DNA of 26,929 bases, taken from an uncultured Lachnospiraceae bacterium (lineage in GTDB: Bacteria > Bacillota > Clostridia > Lachnospirales > Lachnospiraceae). The DNA is taken from assembly GCA_910587765.1 (NCBI GenBank), contig CAJUNR010000051.1, positions 1 through 26,929 of the forward strand, in the 5' to 3' direction. Shown here piece after piece: positions 14,889 through 22,484 of this stretch. Both the position numbers and the translations under genes were made by a program. Position 1 is the stretch's first letter, and every line of letters begins with the position of its first letter. A model generated the notes under the pieces. That model was given only the letters and a program-made list of their open reading frames with translations. It ran no database searches and was not told the DNA's origin.

Positions 14889-15929
14889 ATGGAACTTTTC
14901 TCTGAGATTTACAGTTGTTATTACCGCATCGTGGACCGTATCCTGACTGAAGCCGAGAGACGCCCGCTGACAGAAGGGGAGATGGAGCAAATCTGCAGAT
15001 CGCTGGGCTTTTCAGAAAGCAGCCTCTATCTTCTCCCAAAGCTTCTGGGCGGCGAATGGCAGCTTCTGACAGCCGACGGTTCCCGGAACTACCGCGCTCT
15101 GACGCGCGGACACGGCGCCCTGCCTCTCACCCGTCTGCAGCGTTCCTGGCTGAAGACGCTCCTTACGGACGACCGTTTCCGCCTCTTTTTTACGGACGAA
15201 GAGCTGTCCCTGCTCCGGCGCTGCACAGAGGATGCGGAGCTGCTCTGGCAGCCGGGGGACATTGAATACTACGACCGCTACACAGACCGGGATCCCTACG
15301 GCTCGCCCGGGTACCGGGAGATTTTTCAGACCCTCCTGCGCGCAATCCCCCGCAGGCAGTATGTAAACATCTCCTATCAGTCCGAAAAAGGCAACCGCGT
15401 CGCTCACCACTACCTCCCGCTGAAACTGGAGTATTCCGAGAAAAACGACCGCTTCCGCCTGCTGGCGGTTCCGAGAAAGGAGCGGCGCTGCGCCCGAATC
15501 GTTACTCTCAACCTGAGAGGCGTCCGGCGGGCGGAGCCGCTTCCCGTCTGCGAGGAGGATGATTTTGATTTTGAAGAGATCGTCCGTAAATCCTACTACC
15601 ATGAACCGCTGCGCCTGCTGATCAAAAACCAGCGCAACGCCCTGGAGCGGACGATGCTCCATTTCTCCAATTATGAAAAAAAGACAAAAAAAATCGATGA
15701 GGACACGTGGGAATGCCTCATCTACTATAACCATGCCATGGAAACCGAACTTCTGATCGAAGTGCTGTCTTTCGGACCCGCCGTGAAGGTCACCGGACCG
15801 GAAACCTTCCTGCGGCAGATACGGGAACGGCTGCAGCGGCAGACGGCGCTTCTGTCCGCCGCCGCTCCCTGCGGGGCGCCTACAGCCTCCCCATCCGAAA
15901 CATCTGGATCATCTCCCTCGTCAGACTGA
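14889..15929 (+). CDS. WYL-domain transcriptional regulator (second of two)
   Basis: A 346-residue protein with an N-terminal region containing an HTH-like stretch (LTEGEMEQICRSLGFSESSL, about 27-46). A WYL domain at about 155-225 has the typical start YVNISYQSEKG, the LPLKLEYSEKNDRFRLLAV block and a following basic strand. The C-terminal WCX-like part has ELLIEVLSFGPAVKV. It is 5 bp downstream of the first WYL gene and surely co-transcribed; the two may form a heteromer. The last 16 residues are low-complexity (Ser/Thr/Pro) and are encoded by DNA that is also the end of the opposite-strand NUDIX gene, so this tail may be a recent extension. Confidence 0.78.
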   Translation: MELFSEIYSCYYRIVDRILTEAERRPLTEGEMEQICRSLGFSESSLYLLPKLLGGEWQLLTADGSRNYRALTRGHGALPLTRLQRSWLKTLLTDDRFRLFFTDEELSLLRRCTEDAELLWQPGDIEYYDRYTDRDPYGSPGYREIFQTLLRAIPRRQYVNISYQSEKGNRVAHHYLPLKLEYSEKNDRFRLLAVPRKERRCARIVTLNLRGVRRAEPLPVCEEDDFDFEEIVRKSYYHEPLRLLIKNQRNALERTMLHFSNYEKKTKKIDEDTWECLIYYNHAMETELLIEVLSFGPAVKVTGPETFLRQIRERLQRQTALLSAAAPCGAPTASPSETSGSSPSSD

Positions 15930-16707
15930 CGCCGTCGTCCTCGAGGGGGATGTCTTCCCGCTCAAACCATTCCGCCACCGCCAGCTCTTCCGTATCCAGC
16001 CGCACCTCCCTGCTGCCGTCCACCTCGCAGCAGAAACCGCACAGCAGCGTGGAGGAAAAGGACCAGGGCTGGCTCTTGTAATAGCGGATGTTCTTCACTC
16101 TCAGCCCCACTTCCTCCATAACCTCTCTCCGGACCGTTTCCTCCAGCGTCTCTCCGATCTCCGTGAAGCCCGCCACCAGCGCGTAATTCACCGTCCCCGG
16201 ACGATTGGCGTATTTGGTCAGCAGCAGACGGTTCCCGTCCGTCACCGCCACGATCACGCCCGGACAGATTTTCGGATAGACCAGATTTCCGCAGCGCTCG
16301 CAGCGGACCATCCGCTCTTTATGATCCGGAACCATCACCGAACCGCATCCGCCGCAGAACCGGTTGCTCTGATACCAACTGTAAAGCTGCTGTCCGGTGA
16401 TCCCCGCAAACCCCAGATATCTGGGATTCGCATCCCGAAAAACAACCGGTTTCTCCCAGACGTACCCCGGCAGTCCTTCGTCCATGCCGCTCTTGAGCAG
16501 AAAGAAACGCTCCCCGCTGATCGTAAAGAGATAGGTAATCTCCCCGCCCTCCGTATCCACTTCCTTCACTCTGGGAAAAGAAATCCTTCCCTCCGCACGC
16601 TTTATGAGCGCCTCGTCCTTTTTATAAATCAGAAGCCAGTCTTCCGCCACAGGACTCTGCTCCACATAATGATTGTCATATTCCTTCGGTCCGATATCCT
16701 GAATCAT
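15880..16707 (-). CDS. nudC: NudC-type NADH pyrophosphatase / NUDIX hydrolase
   Basis: NudC hydrolyses NADH and can remove NAD caps from RNA. This 275-residue protein has an N-terminal domain, a zinc ribbon (C118, C121, C136, C139 in CGGC and CERC), and a NUDIX domain with box GFTEIGETLEE...REVMEEVGL (about 180-202). The NudC-specific SQPWSFSST follows (about 212-220). SQPW distinguishes NudC-like enzymes from other NUDIX families. AGGAGGAGAGG precedes the ATG. It has its own promoter (16740-16768), divergent from the DUF885 gene, and its end overlaps the convergent WYL gene by 50 bp. Confidence 0.93.
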   Translation of the reverse strand: MIQDIGPKEYDNHYVEQSPVAEDWLLIYKKDEALIKRAEGRISFPRVKEVDTEGGEITYLFTISGERFFLLKSGMDEGLPGYVWEKPVVFRDANPRYLGFAGITGQQLYSWYQSNRFCGGCGSVMVPDHKERMVRCERCGNLVYPKICPGVIVAVTDGNRLLLTKYANRPGTVNYALVAGFTEIGETLEETVRREVMEEVGLRVKNIRYYKSQPWSFSSTLLCGFCCEVDGSREVRLDTEELAVAEWFEREDIPLEDDGVSLTREMIQMFRMGRL

Positions 16708-16739
16708 CGTTTCCTCTCCTCCTCCTGTGCTTTTCCTCC

Positions 16740-16768
16740 ATTATACGGGTCCGGTCCCTTTCCGGCAA
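16740..16768 (-). promoter_or_regulatory. Promoter of nudC
   Basis: On the minus strand: TTGCCG (16768-16763), 17-nt spacer, TATAAT (16745-16740). Confidence 0.65.
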
Positions 16769-16786
16769 TCCCTTTTTCAATAAGAT

Positions 16787-16815
16787 TTGCATATTTCCGT
16801 ACAATCTTCTATAAT
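16787..16815 (+). promoter_or_regulatory. Promoter of the DUF885 gene
   Basis: TTGCAT (16787-16792), 17-nt spacer, TATAAT (16810-16815), then GGAGG (16828-16832) before the ATG at 16842. The -35 is 19 bp from the -35 of the divergent nudC promoter, so the two could share control. Confidence 0.7.
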
Positions 16816-16841
16816 AAATATCATAATGGAGGAAACCGAAT

Positions 16842-18653
16842 ATGAACATACCGCATACCATAACCGTACGCAGTCTGGCGCTGACTCTGTCTGCGGCCCT
16901 GCTGCTGGCAGGCTGCAGCAGGCAGGCTCCCAAAGCGCCGGAACTTCCGCCCGCCGAAACGCCTCTTCCTTCCGAGGCCGCTCCCCCTTCCGATCAGGAA
17001 CAGTTTGAACAGCTCATCGACGATCTGTTCTACGATACGGTGACCGGTTCGGGACTGATGATGCACTCCACGCTCTCCGAGCCGGAACACTACGGCATCA
17101 CCGAATTTCCCGAGACGCTGGGAGACTACAGCCTGCAGGCTGTCAGGGACAACTACGCAGAACTGAACGACGAATACGAAAAACTCCGGGCGATCGACCG
17201 GAACGCGCTTTCTCCCGAACTCCAGATCGACTATGACATTCTGACGGAATATATGGAAACCGAAAAGAGCGGAGAACCTTTCGTCCTCTACGGCTGTCCT
17301 CTGTCTTCCATCAACGGAATACAGGTCGAACTGCCCATCCTTCTGGCAGAATATCCGTTCCGGAAAGCGGAAGACGTAGACCACTATCTGACTCTTCTCG
17401 CGGATCTGGACGAATGCTGCGCGCAGCTTCTGGACTATGTACAGGCGCAGGAAGAAGCCGGCATCTTCCTCTCCGATCTGACCATAGACGGAATCATTGA
17501 TTCCTGCCGGATCTATCTGGACAAACCGGAACAGGGAATGATGGCGGAAACCTTTGAAAACAGGCTCAATACCCTTCCTGATCTCACGGAGGAAGAACGC
17601 GCCGCCTATCGGGCCCAAAACGAAGAGATACTGAAGAATGATTTCACAGACGCCTACGTGCTTCTCACCGAAGGATTAGAAGAGCACAAAGGACATATGG
17701 AAGCTCCCGTCGGCCTGGCCTCTCTCCCGGACGGAAAGCGTTATTATGAATACCTTCTGCATTCCTCCACTTTTACCTCTTATAAAAGTCCCCGGAGCCT
17801 GCAGGAGGCCATCCGCCGGAGAATGCAGGAGGAACTGGCGCGCGCGGGGGAACTGATCTCCGATTATCCGGAGCTGTCGCGGGATCTCTACACTTACCGT
17901 TCGCCGGTCACGGATCCGGCGGAGGCGCTGACGGATCTGCAGCAGAAACTGCTGACGGATTTTCCGGAAATGTCCGCATGCTCTTACGAGATACGCATGC
18001 TCCCGGAAGCGCTGGAAGATTTCTCCAGTCCGGCTTTCTACCTGACGCCGCCCATCGACACGCAGGATGAGAATTTCATCTACATCAATCAGGCATCCGT
18101 CTCCGCACAGGAAGATCTCTATACGGTTATGGCTCACGAGGGTTATCCGGGGCATCTCTACCAGTGCAACTATTTCAACCGGGCGAACGACAGCCTGCTG
18201 CGGACGCTGATGAGCTTCTCCTGCTACGTGGAGGGCTGGGCCACCTATGTCCAGTACATTGCCTACGGCTGGGAGGACGGCATTTCCCCGGAGCTTGCCG
18301 AGCTTCTGGCCATCAACGAGTCCGTCAATCTGGCATTCTATGCCCTTGTCGACTATCAGGTCAACTACGAAGGCATGACCTCCGACGAACTGGTCGACTT
18401 TACGGAGCGCACGCTCGGGATCAGCAGTCCGGAAGCCGCCCGTCAGCTCTATCAGATTGTCTGCGAGGATCCGGCGAATTATATGAAATATTACGTTGGC
18501 TATCTGGAAATCATGGAGATGCGGGAAACCGCCGAGAAGTTTCTGAGAGACGATTTCCGTCTGAAGGAATTTCACACCTTTCTTCTGGACTTCGGGCCTG
18601 CGCCCTTCCGCGTGATCCGGGATCATTTCGCCGACTGGCTGGCGGAGCGGTAA
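16842..18653 (+). CDS. DUF885 lipoprotein, predicted zinc-dependent peptidase
   Basis: A 603-residue exported lipoprotein. The signal peptide ends at lipobox LLAG-C25, followed by a Pro/Glu-rich linker. The remainder matches the DUF885 family, predicted metallopeptidases related to M32/M3-type gluzincins. The putative zinc site is HEGYPGH (H432, E433, H438), and a downstream ESVNLAFYALVDYQVNYEG segment could supply a third ligand. It is probably attached to the outer face of the membrane and digests peptides, but no substrate is known. It is monocistronic, with a strong SD, and ends before a large hairpin at 18700-18727. Confidence 0.9.
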   Translation: MNIPHTITVRSLALTLSAALLLAGCSRQAPKAPELPPAETPLPSEAAPPSDQEQFEQLIDDLFYDTVTGSGLMMHSTLSEPEHYGITEFPETLGDYSLQAVRDNYAELNDEYEKLRAIDRNALSPELQIDYDILTEYMETEKSGEPFVLYGCPLSSINGIQVELPILLAEYPFRKAEDVDHYLTLLADLDECCAQLLDYVQAQEEAGIFLSDLTIDGIIDSCRIYLDKPEQGMMAETFENRLNTLPDLTEEERAAYRAQNEEILKNDFTDAYVLLTEGLEEHKGHMEAPVGLASLPDGKRYYEYLLHSSTFTSYKSPRSLQEAIRRRMQEELARAGELISDYPELSRDLYTYRSPVTDPAEALTDLQQKLLTDFPEMSACSYEIRMLPEALEDFSSPAFYLTPPIDTQDENFIYINQASVSAQEDLYTVMAHEGYPGHLYQCNYFNRANDSLLRTLMSFSCYVEGWATYVQYIAYGWEDGISPELAELLAINESVNLAFYALVDYQVNYEGMTSDELVDFTERTLGISSPEAARQLYQIVCEDPANYMKYYVGYLEIMEMRETAEKFLRDDFRLKEFHTFLLDFGPAPFRVIRDHFADWLAER

Positions 18654-18699
18654 GCCGGGGCCGCCTCCGGCTGTCCGCACGACATATTGCCTGTAGAAT

Positions 18700-18727
18700 C
18701 GGGCAGGGAAGAAATCTTCCCTGCCCG
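18700..18727. terminator. Bidirectional hairpin between the DUF885 gene and ddh
   Basis: A near-perfect palindrome: CGGGCAGGGAAGA (18700-18712) pairs with TCTTCCCTGCCCG (18715-18727). There is no T-run, so it may act as an RNA 3'-end stabiliser rather than an intrinsic terminator. It separates two convergent genes. Confidence 0.6.
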
Positions 18728-18782
18728 CCGTATGACAACTATATTTCAAAATGGAAAGAACCGCTCTGCCGTCTCATGGCAG

Positions 18783-19769
18783 TTACAGAAGAGAAGCCCG
18801 CAGCTCCTCCGCGCTTTTCGCGCTTAAATACGCCGGCGGAATGTCGAATACCGTCTTGCATCCGTACTGTCCTTCCGCCGCAAGCCGAAAAGCAGCCCTT
18901 GCGTAGGCCACGATCACGCTGGAAGTAAATTCCGGATTGGAATCCAGCTTCAGCCGGTACTCGATCAGATGCCGGTTCTCTTTCTGCCATCCGGTCACGC
19001 CGCTGCGCAGCACCAGCCCTCCGTGCGGAATTCCGCTGTGCTCCCTTACCAGTTCTTCTTCGCTGATAAAATGCACCGTCGTATCGTAATCCGCAAAATA
19101 ATTCGGCATCGTCTTGATCTCTGTCTCCACTTTCGCCGCGTCCGCGCCTTCCTCCAGTACCACGAAGCATTCCCGTGTGTGTTTCTGACGGGTGGTCAGT
19201 TCGGGAGCCTCCCCGTTCCGGACCGCTTCCAGAGCGGATTCCACCGGAATCGTATACTGTTTGCCGTCTTTGACGCCGTCAATCCGGCGGATGGCGTCCG
19301 AATGTCCCTGACTCACTCCTTTTCCCCAGAATGTGTAATCCTTCCCCTCCGGCAGAATCGCATTGGCATACATACGGTTCAGGGAAAACATACCCGGGTC
19401 CCAGCCTACGGAGATAACCGCCGTCTTCCCGGCCTCCTTCGCGGACGCGTCCACCGCCGCAAAATGCTCCGGTATCCGCGCATGCGTGTCAAAGCTGTCC
19501 ACCACATGAAACAGCTTCGCATACTCCGGCGTCTGCACCGGCAGATCCGTCGCGCTTCCCCCGCACAGAATCAGCACGTCGATTTTGTCTCTCCATTCCT
19601 CCGCCTCACCGATCCGGCACACCTTCGCCGACTCCGTCAGAATCCTCACCTCTTTCGGATCCCTTCTTGTAAATACTGCCGCCAGCTCCATATCCGGGTT
19701 CTGGCGGACAGCGCATTCCACTCCGCGCCCCAGATTTCCATAACCCAAAATTCCAATTCTGATACTCAT
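18783..19769 (-). CDS. ddh: meso-diaminopimelate D-dehydrogenase
   Basis: Ddh makes meso-diaminopimelate from tetrahydrodipicolinate, ammonia and NADPH in one step, bypassing the acylated lysine routes. The 328-residue length is normal. The nucleotide-binding start is IGILGYGNLG; SVGWDPGMFSLNR and GKGVSQGHSDAIRR are characteristic of the family. AGGAGG precedes the ATG. It probably belongs to the same transcript as the methionine aminopeptidase and FliB-like genes upstream, because no promoter is evident in the 108 bp before it. Confidence 0.95.
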   Translation of the reverse strand: MSIRIGILGYGNLGRGVECAVRQNPDMELAAVFTRRDPKEVRILTESAKVCRIGEAEEWRDKIDVLILCGGSATDLPVQTPEYAKLFHVVDSFDTHARIPEHFAAVDASAKEAGKTAVISVGWDPGMFSLNRMYANAILPEGKDYTFWGKGVSQGHSDAIRRIDGVKDGKQYTIPVESALEAVRNGEAPELTTRQKHTRECFVVLEEGADAAKVETEIKTMPNYFADYDTTVHFISEEELVREHSGIPHGGLVLRSGVTGWQKENRHLIEYRLKLDSNPEFTSSVIVAYARAAFRLAAEGQYGCKTVFDIPPAYLSAKSAEELRASLL

Positions 19770-19877
19770 GTCTTTCCTCCTGACTGCTGTCTTGTAACTA
19801 CATTCCCTAAGCCTCTGCGGACACCGTCCGTTTCGATCCCGTTTTCCGGCCCTTCTCCGCGGAAATACCGCGCATGG

Positions 19878-21029
19878 TCACCCGAGGATTCCGGTCAGAA
19901 GCTTTTCGAGGCCAAACGCCTCATCCTCCGCCGCCATACATTCCATAGCCTCCATGTTCGGTTCGGAATGCTCGGTCTCCCGAACATAGCGGTGTACCAG
20001 CTCCACCTGATCGTCAAAGGCAAACGCTTTCTCCCTGGACAGCCACGCGCCCAGATCCAGTTCCTGAATCAGCACGGTGTGCACAACCGCCAGCTTTATC
20101 TTGCTGTAAAGATCCCCGTCATAGACCGCCGTGCACAGATAGCCGAAGAGATAATACATCAGAAGCTGCTCATATTCCAGCGCCCTGTCCGGATCGGAAG
20201 CCGCAAACCCCCTGCACGCTTCCTCATAAGCCTCCTGAGACAGCTTCCCGTACAAAAGCGTTTCCTGTTCCTTCAAATATTCCCGCCAGCGGGGACGAAT
20301 CACCTCCAGACGGTAAAGCTTCTGCCACAGATTCCGGCGTTCAAGCCGTTTTTTCACACCCTGATTTTCAAATGCGGCAAATTTTTTCTGCGCGGCCTGC
20401 AGAAAAGCAGGCTTTTGATAACGCCCAAGCAGATCGTCCACCGCATAAAGCTGCTCTCTGTCAATTCTCTTCTGCAGATCATGCGCCGCGGACAGAATCA
20501 GAGCCATGCGGAACGGAACCGTCCGTTCCCGGTCCTGGACTACCCGATAGAAATAATCCCGGATCGCTCTCAGGCGGGCAAACAGGAAAAAGTCAAACTG
20601 CTCATACTCTTCTTCCGGCGTCTCCCGGTATTCGTTCAGAAACGCCAGTGTGCCCCTATGCCCCAGCACCATCTTTGCGGCAGCCGGGCAGGAGAGAGAC
20701 AGCGAAATTTCCCGCAGGTTCTCGTACTCCTCATAATGCCTCGGGTAGCGGGTGCAGGTTTTGCAGAGCATGCCTTCCCCCGCCTCCTTATAAATATCAC
20801 ACAGATTTTCTTCGTTTAAAAATACACAGCGCCCGTTGTACTGCTCAAATGCTCCCCTCTCCCAGTCGATGGAATTTCTGAGCCGGTTGCCGAAGAAACC
20901 CGGATAGTTTTTGTATTTTTTCATTGATACCGAATCGATCGCAATGTTCCACCCCGCACAGCAGGTATCCTTGCAGGCGGACGCCTCGCATTGAAAGTCG
21001 TATAAATATTCCGGATAAATGTACTCCAT
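19878..21029 (-). CDS. FliB-like lysine N-methylase homologue
   Basis: A 383-residue protein resembling FliB, which methylates flagellin lysines in Salmonella. The N-terminal cysteine pattern (CEASACKDTCCAGW, about 13-26) and the second set (C-VFLNEENLC, MLCKTCTRYPRH) are the hallmark of the family and suggest a metal or Fe-S site. Many non-motile Clostridia carry such genes, and nothing in this window encodes flagella, so the real substrate is unknown. The ATG at 21029 has AAGGAGA upstream; the frame back to 21095 overlaps the preceding gene and is not supported. It lies 46 bp after the methionine aminopeptidase gene in a likely operon. Confidence 0.85.
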   Translation of the reverse strand: MEYIYPEYLYDFQCEASACKDTCCAGWNIAIDSVSMKKYKNYPGFFGNRLRNSIDWERGAFEQYNGRCVFLNEENLCDIYKEAGEGMLCKTCTRYPRHYEEYENLREISLSLSCPAAAKMVLGHRGTLAFLNEYRETPEEEYEQFDFFLFARLRAIRDYFYRVVQDRERTVPFRMALILSAAHDLQKRIDREQLYAVDDLLGRYQKPAFLQAAQKKFAAFENQGVKKRLERRNLWQKLYRLEVIRPRWREYLKEQETLLYGKLSQEAYEEACRGFAASDPDRALEYEQLLMYYLFGYLCTAVYDGDLYSKIKLAVVHTVLIQELDLGAWLSREKAFAFDDQVELVHRYVRETEHSEPNMEAMECMAAEDEAFGLEKLLTGILG

Positions 21030-21075
21030 CTGTCTCTCCTTAATGTATGATTGGTTCCGCAGCACGCCGGCTATC

Positions 21076-21861
21076 CTACCACGACATGAGTTCATAGCCG
21101 TGCTCTGTCACCGCCACCGTCACTTCCCACTGGGCGGACGGCATCCCGTCTTCCGTGTATACCGTCCAGCCGTTGGAATCGTCCACATAAAAGTCCGGTG
21201 AGCCCATGTTGATCATCGGCTCAATCGTAAATACCATCCCCGGCAGCAGCATCTCCCCGCTGCCCCTGGGCGCCACATAACTGACCCAGGGATCCTCATG
21301 AAACTCAAGTCCCACTCCGTGGCCGCCGATGTCTTCCACTACCGTATAGCCGCGGCTCTCCACAAACATATGGACCGCATGTCCCATGTCCCCGATGGGT
21401 TTCCAGGGCTTTACCTCCATCAGCCCCACGCTGACCGCCTCTTTTGCCGTCTGCACCAGACGCTTTTTGTCCGCGCTGACTTCACCGATGCAGAAGGTAC
21501 GGGACGCGTCGGAGAAATATCCTTTATATTTGGTGGACACATCCACATTGATGATGTCTCCTTCCTTGAGAATGGTTCTCTCATCCGGTATTCCGTGGCA
21601 GACCACGCTGTTCAGGGAGGTACACACGCTTTTGGGAAATCCTTCAAAGTTCAGCGGAGCCGGTACCGCCCCGTTCTTTGTCGTCAGGTCGTAGACCCAC
21701 CGGTCGATCTGCGCGGTGGAGATTCCGGCGCGGATATGCTGCTCCACATAGTCCAGCACCGCCGTGTTGATTCTGCCGCTTTCCCGGATCCCGTCAAGCT
21801 GGCGGCGGCTCTTCACCAGCACTCCGCCCACTTTCACGATCCTCTTTTTTCTTCGTCTCAT
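21076..21861 (-). CDS. map: Methionine aminopeptidase, type I
   Basis: This enzyme removes the initiator methionine from new proteins. The 261-residue pita-bread fold shows the metal ligands: two Asp in INVDVSTKYKGYFSDASRTF, the His of GGHGVG, the Glu of FTIEPM and the final Glu of SAQWEVTV. The usual His after that Glu (QFEHT) is Val here, an unusual change next to the metal site. A short basic N-terminal extension (MRRRKKR) precedes the normal family start. GAGGAG sits 11 nt from the ATG, with a three-codon ATG-GCA-ATA-TGA overlapping the start in another frame. Because it is not in a ribosomal protein operon, it may be a second copy. Confidence 0.92.
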   Translation of the reverse strand: MRRRKKRIVKVGGVLVKSRRQLDGIRESGRINTAVLDYVEQHIRAGISTAQIDRWVYDLTTKNGAVPAPLNFEGFPKSVCTSLNSVVCHGIPDERTILKEGDIINVDVSTKYKGYFSDASRTFCIGEVSADKKRLVQTAKEAVSVGLMEVKPWKPIGDMGHAVHMFVESRGYTVVEDIGGHGVGLEFHEDPWVSYVAPRGSGEMLLPGMVFTIEPMINMGSPDFYVDDSNGWTVYTEDGMPSAQWEVTVAVTEHGYELMSW

Positions 21862-21893
21862 ATTGCCATAAGCTCCTCTTGTCTGTATGTTCC

Positions 21894-21899
21894 ATCATA
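21894..21899 (-). promoter_or_regulatory. Candidate extended -10 of the map-fliB-like-ddh operon
   Basis: TGGTATGAT on the minus strand (TATGAT at 21899-21894), about 35 nt upstream of the start. No convincing -35. Confidence 0.4.
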
Positions 21900-21951
21900 C
21901 CACAAAAACGTGGAGAAAACACAAAAACTTTTGCGGACATTCCATACCGGC

Positions 21952-22479
21952 TCAAAGCCGCGTGACTTTACGCGCGAACGCGCTTCCGATCGTTTCCTGG
22001 TAAATGCTGTGATATTCTTCATAAGTCACAGGCGCGCCGTCCGTAAGCACCTCCATCGGCACTTTGAATACGCAGACCTCAAGCCCGGTCTCCCGCATCC
22101 CGTTCTTCAGATAAAACTGTTTTCGCCGCAGCCTTTCCTCCCGGTTCGGCGCCTCCTCATCGAAAAGCTCGATCTCCAGAATCAGTCTTTTTCCCTCATA
22201 ATGCTCCTTCAGCAGCCGCAGCGCTCCCGAGCCATAGCTGTGCCCCCGGTACGCCCGGTGTATGGCAAAATAATCCAGAAGTACCATATCTTTGTGCAGA
22301 ACCGTAATCGCCAGCCCCACCGGACATCCGCCGTCAAAAACGGCCAGAAATTCCATCATTCCCTGCCGGGCCTTCTGTTTCATCAGCCCGAAAGGCTTGC
22401 GTTCCAGCTTGGGAAACGCCTCCAGATAGGTCTTTTTTATCCACCGCATCTCCCTGTTGGACGCCGCTTTGATCTCCAT
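21952..22479 (-). CDS. GNAT-like N-acetyltransferase
   Basis: A 175-residue protein with the GNAT layout: N-terminal AF-KLERKPFGLM, a central FLAVFDGGCPVGLAITVLHKD strand pair, and the acetyl-CoA segment AIHRAYRGHSYGSGALRLLKEH (about 78-99), which fits the R/Q-x-x-G-x-G/A pattern loosely. FYLKNGMRETG is the usual FY..G-F/M motif. The substrate is unknown. The ATG at 22479 begins 5 bp after the hflX stop; the longer frame from 22644 lies inside hflX and is rejected. Confidence 0.75.
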   Translation of the reverse strand: MEIKAASNREMRWIKKTYLEAFPKLERKPFGLMKQKARQGMMEFLAVFDGGCPVGLAITVLHKDMVLLDYFAIHRAYRGHSYGSGALRLLKEHYEGKRLILEIELFDEEAPNREERLRRKQFYLKNGMRETGLEVCVFKVPMEVLTDGAPVTYEEYHSIYQETIGSAFARKVTRL

Positions 22480-22484
22480 CTCTT

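Noticed and set aside
18969..20819. 616-codon open frame on the plus strand
   Set aside because: It lies opposite ddh and the FliB-like gene, which have clear family motifs, and its translation is low-complexity and rich in Arg/His/Leu, as expected for the reverse of GC-rich codons.
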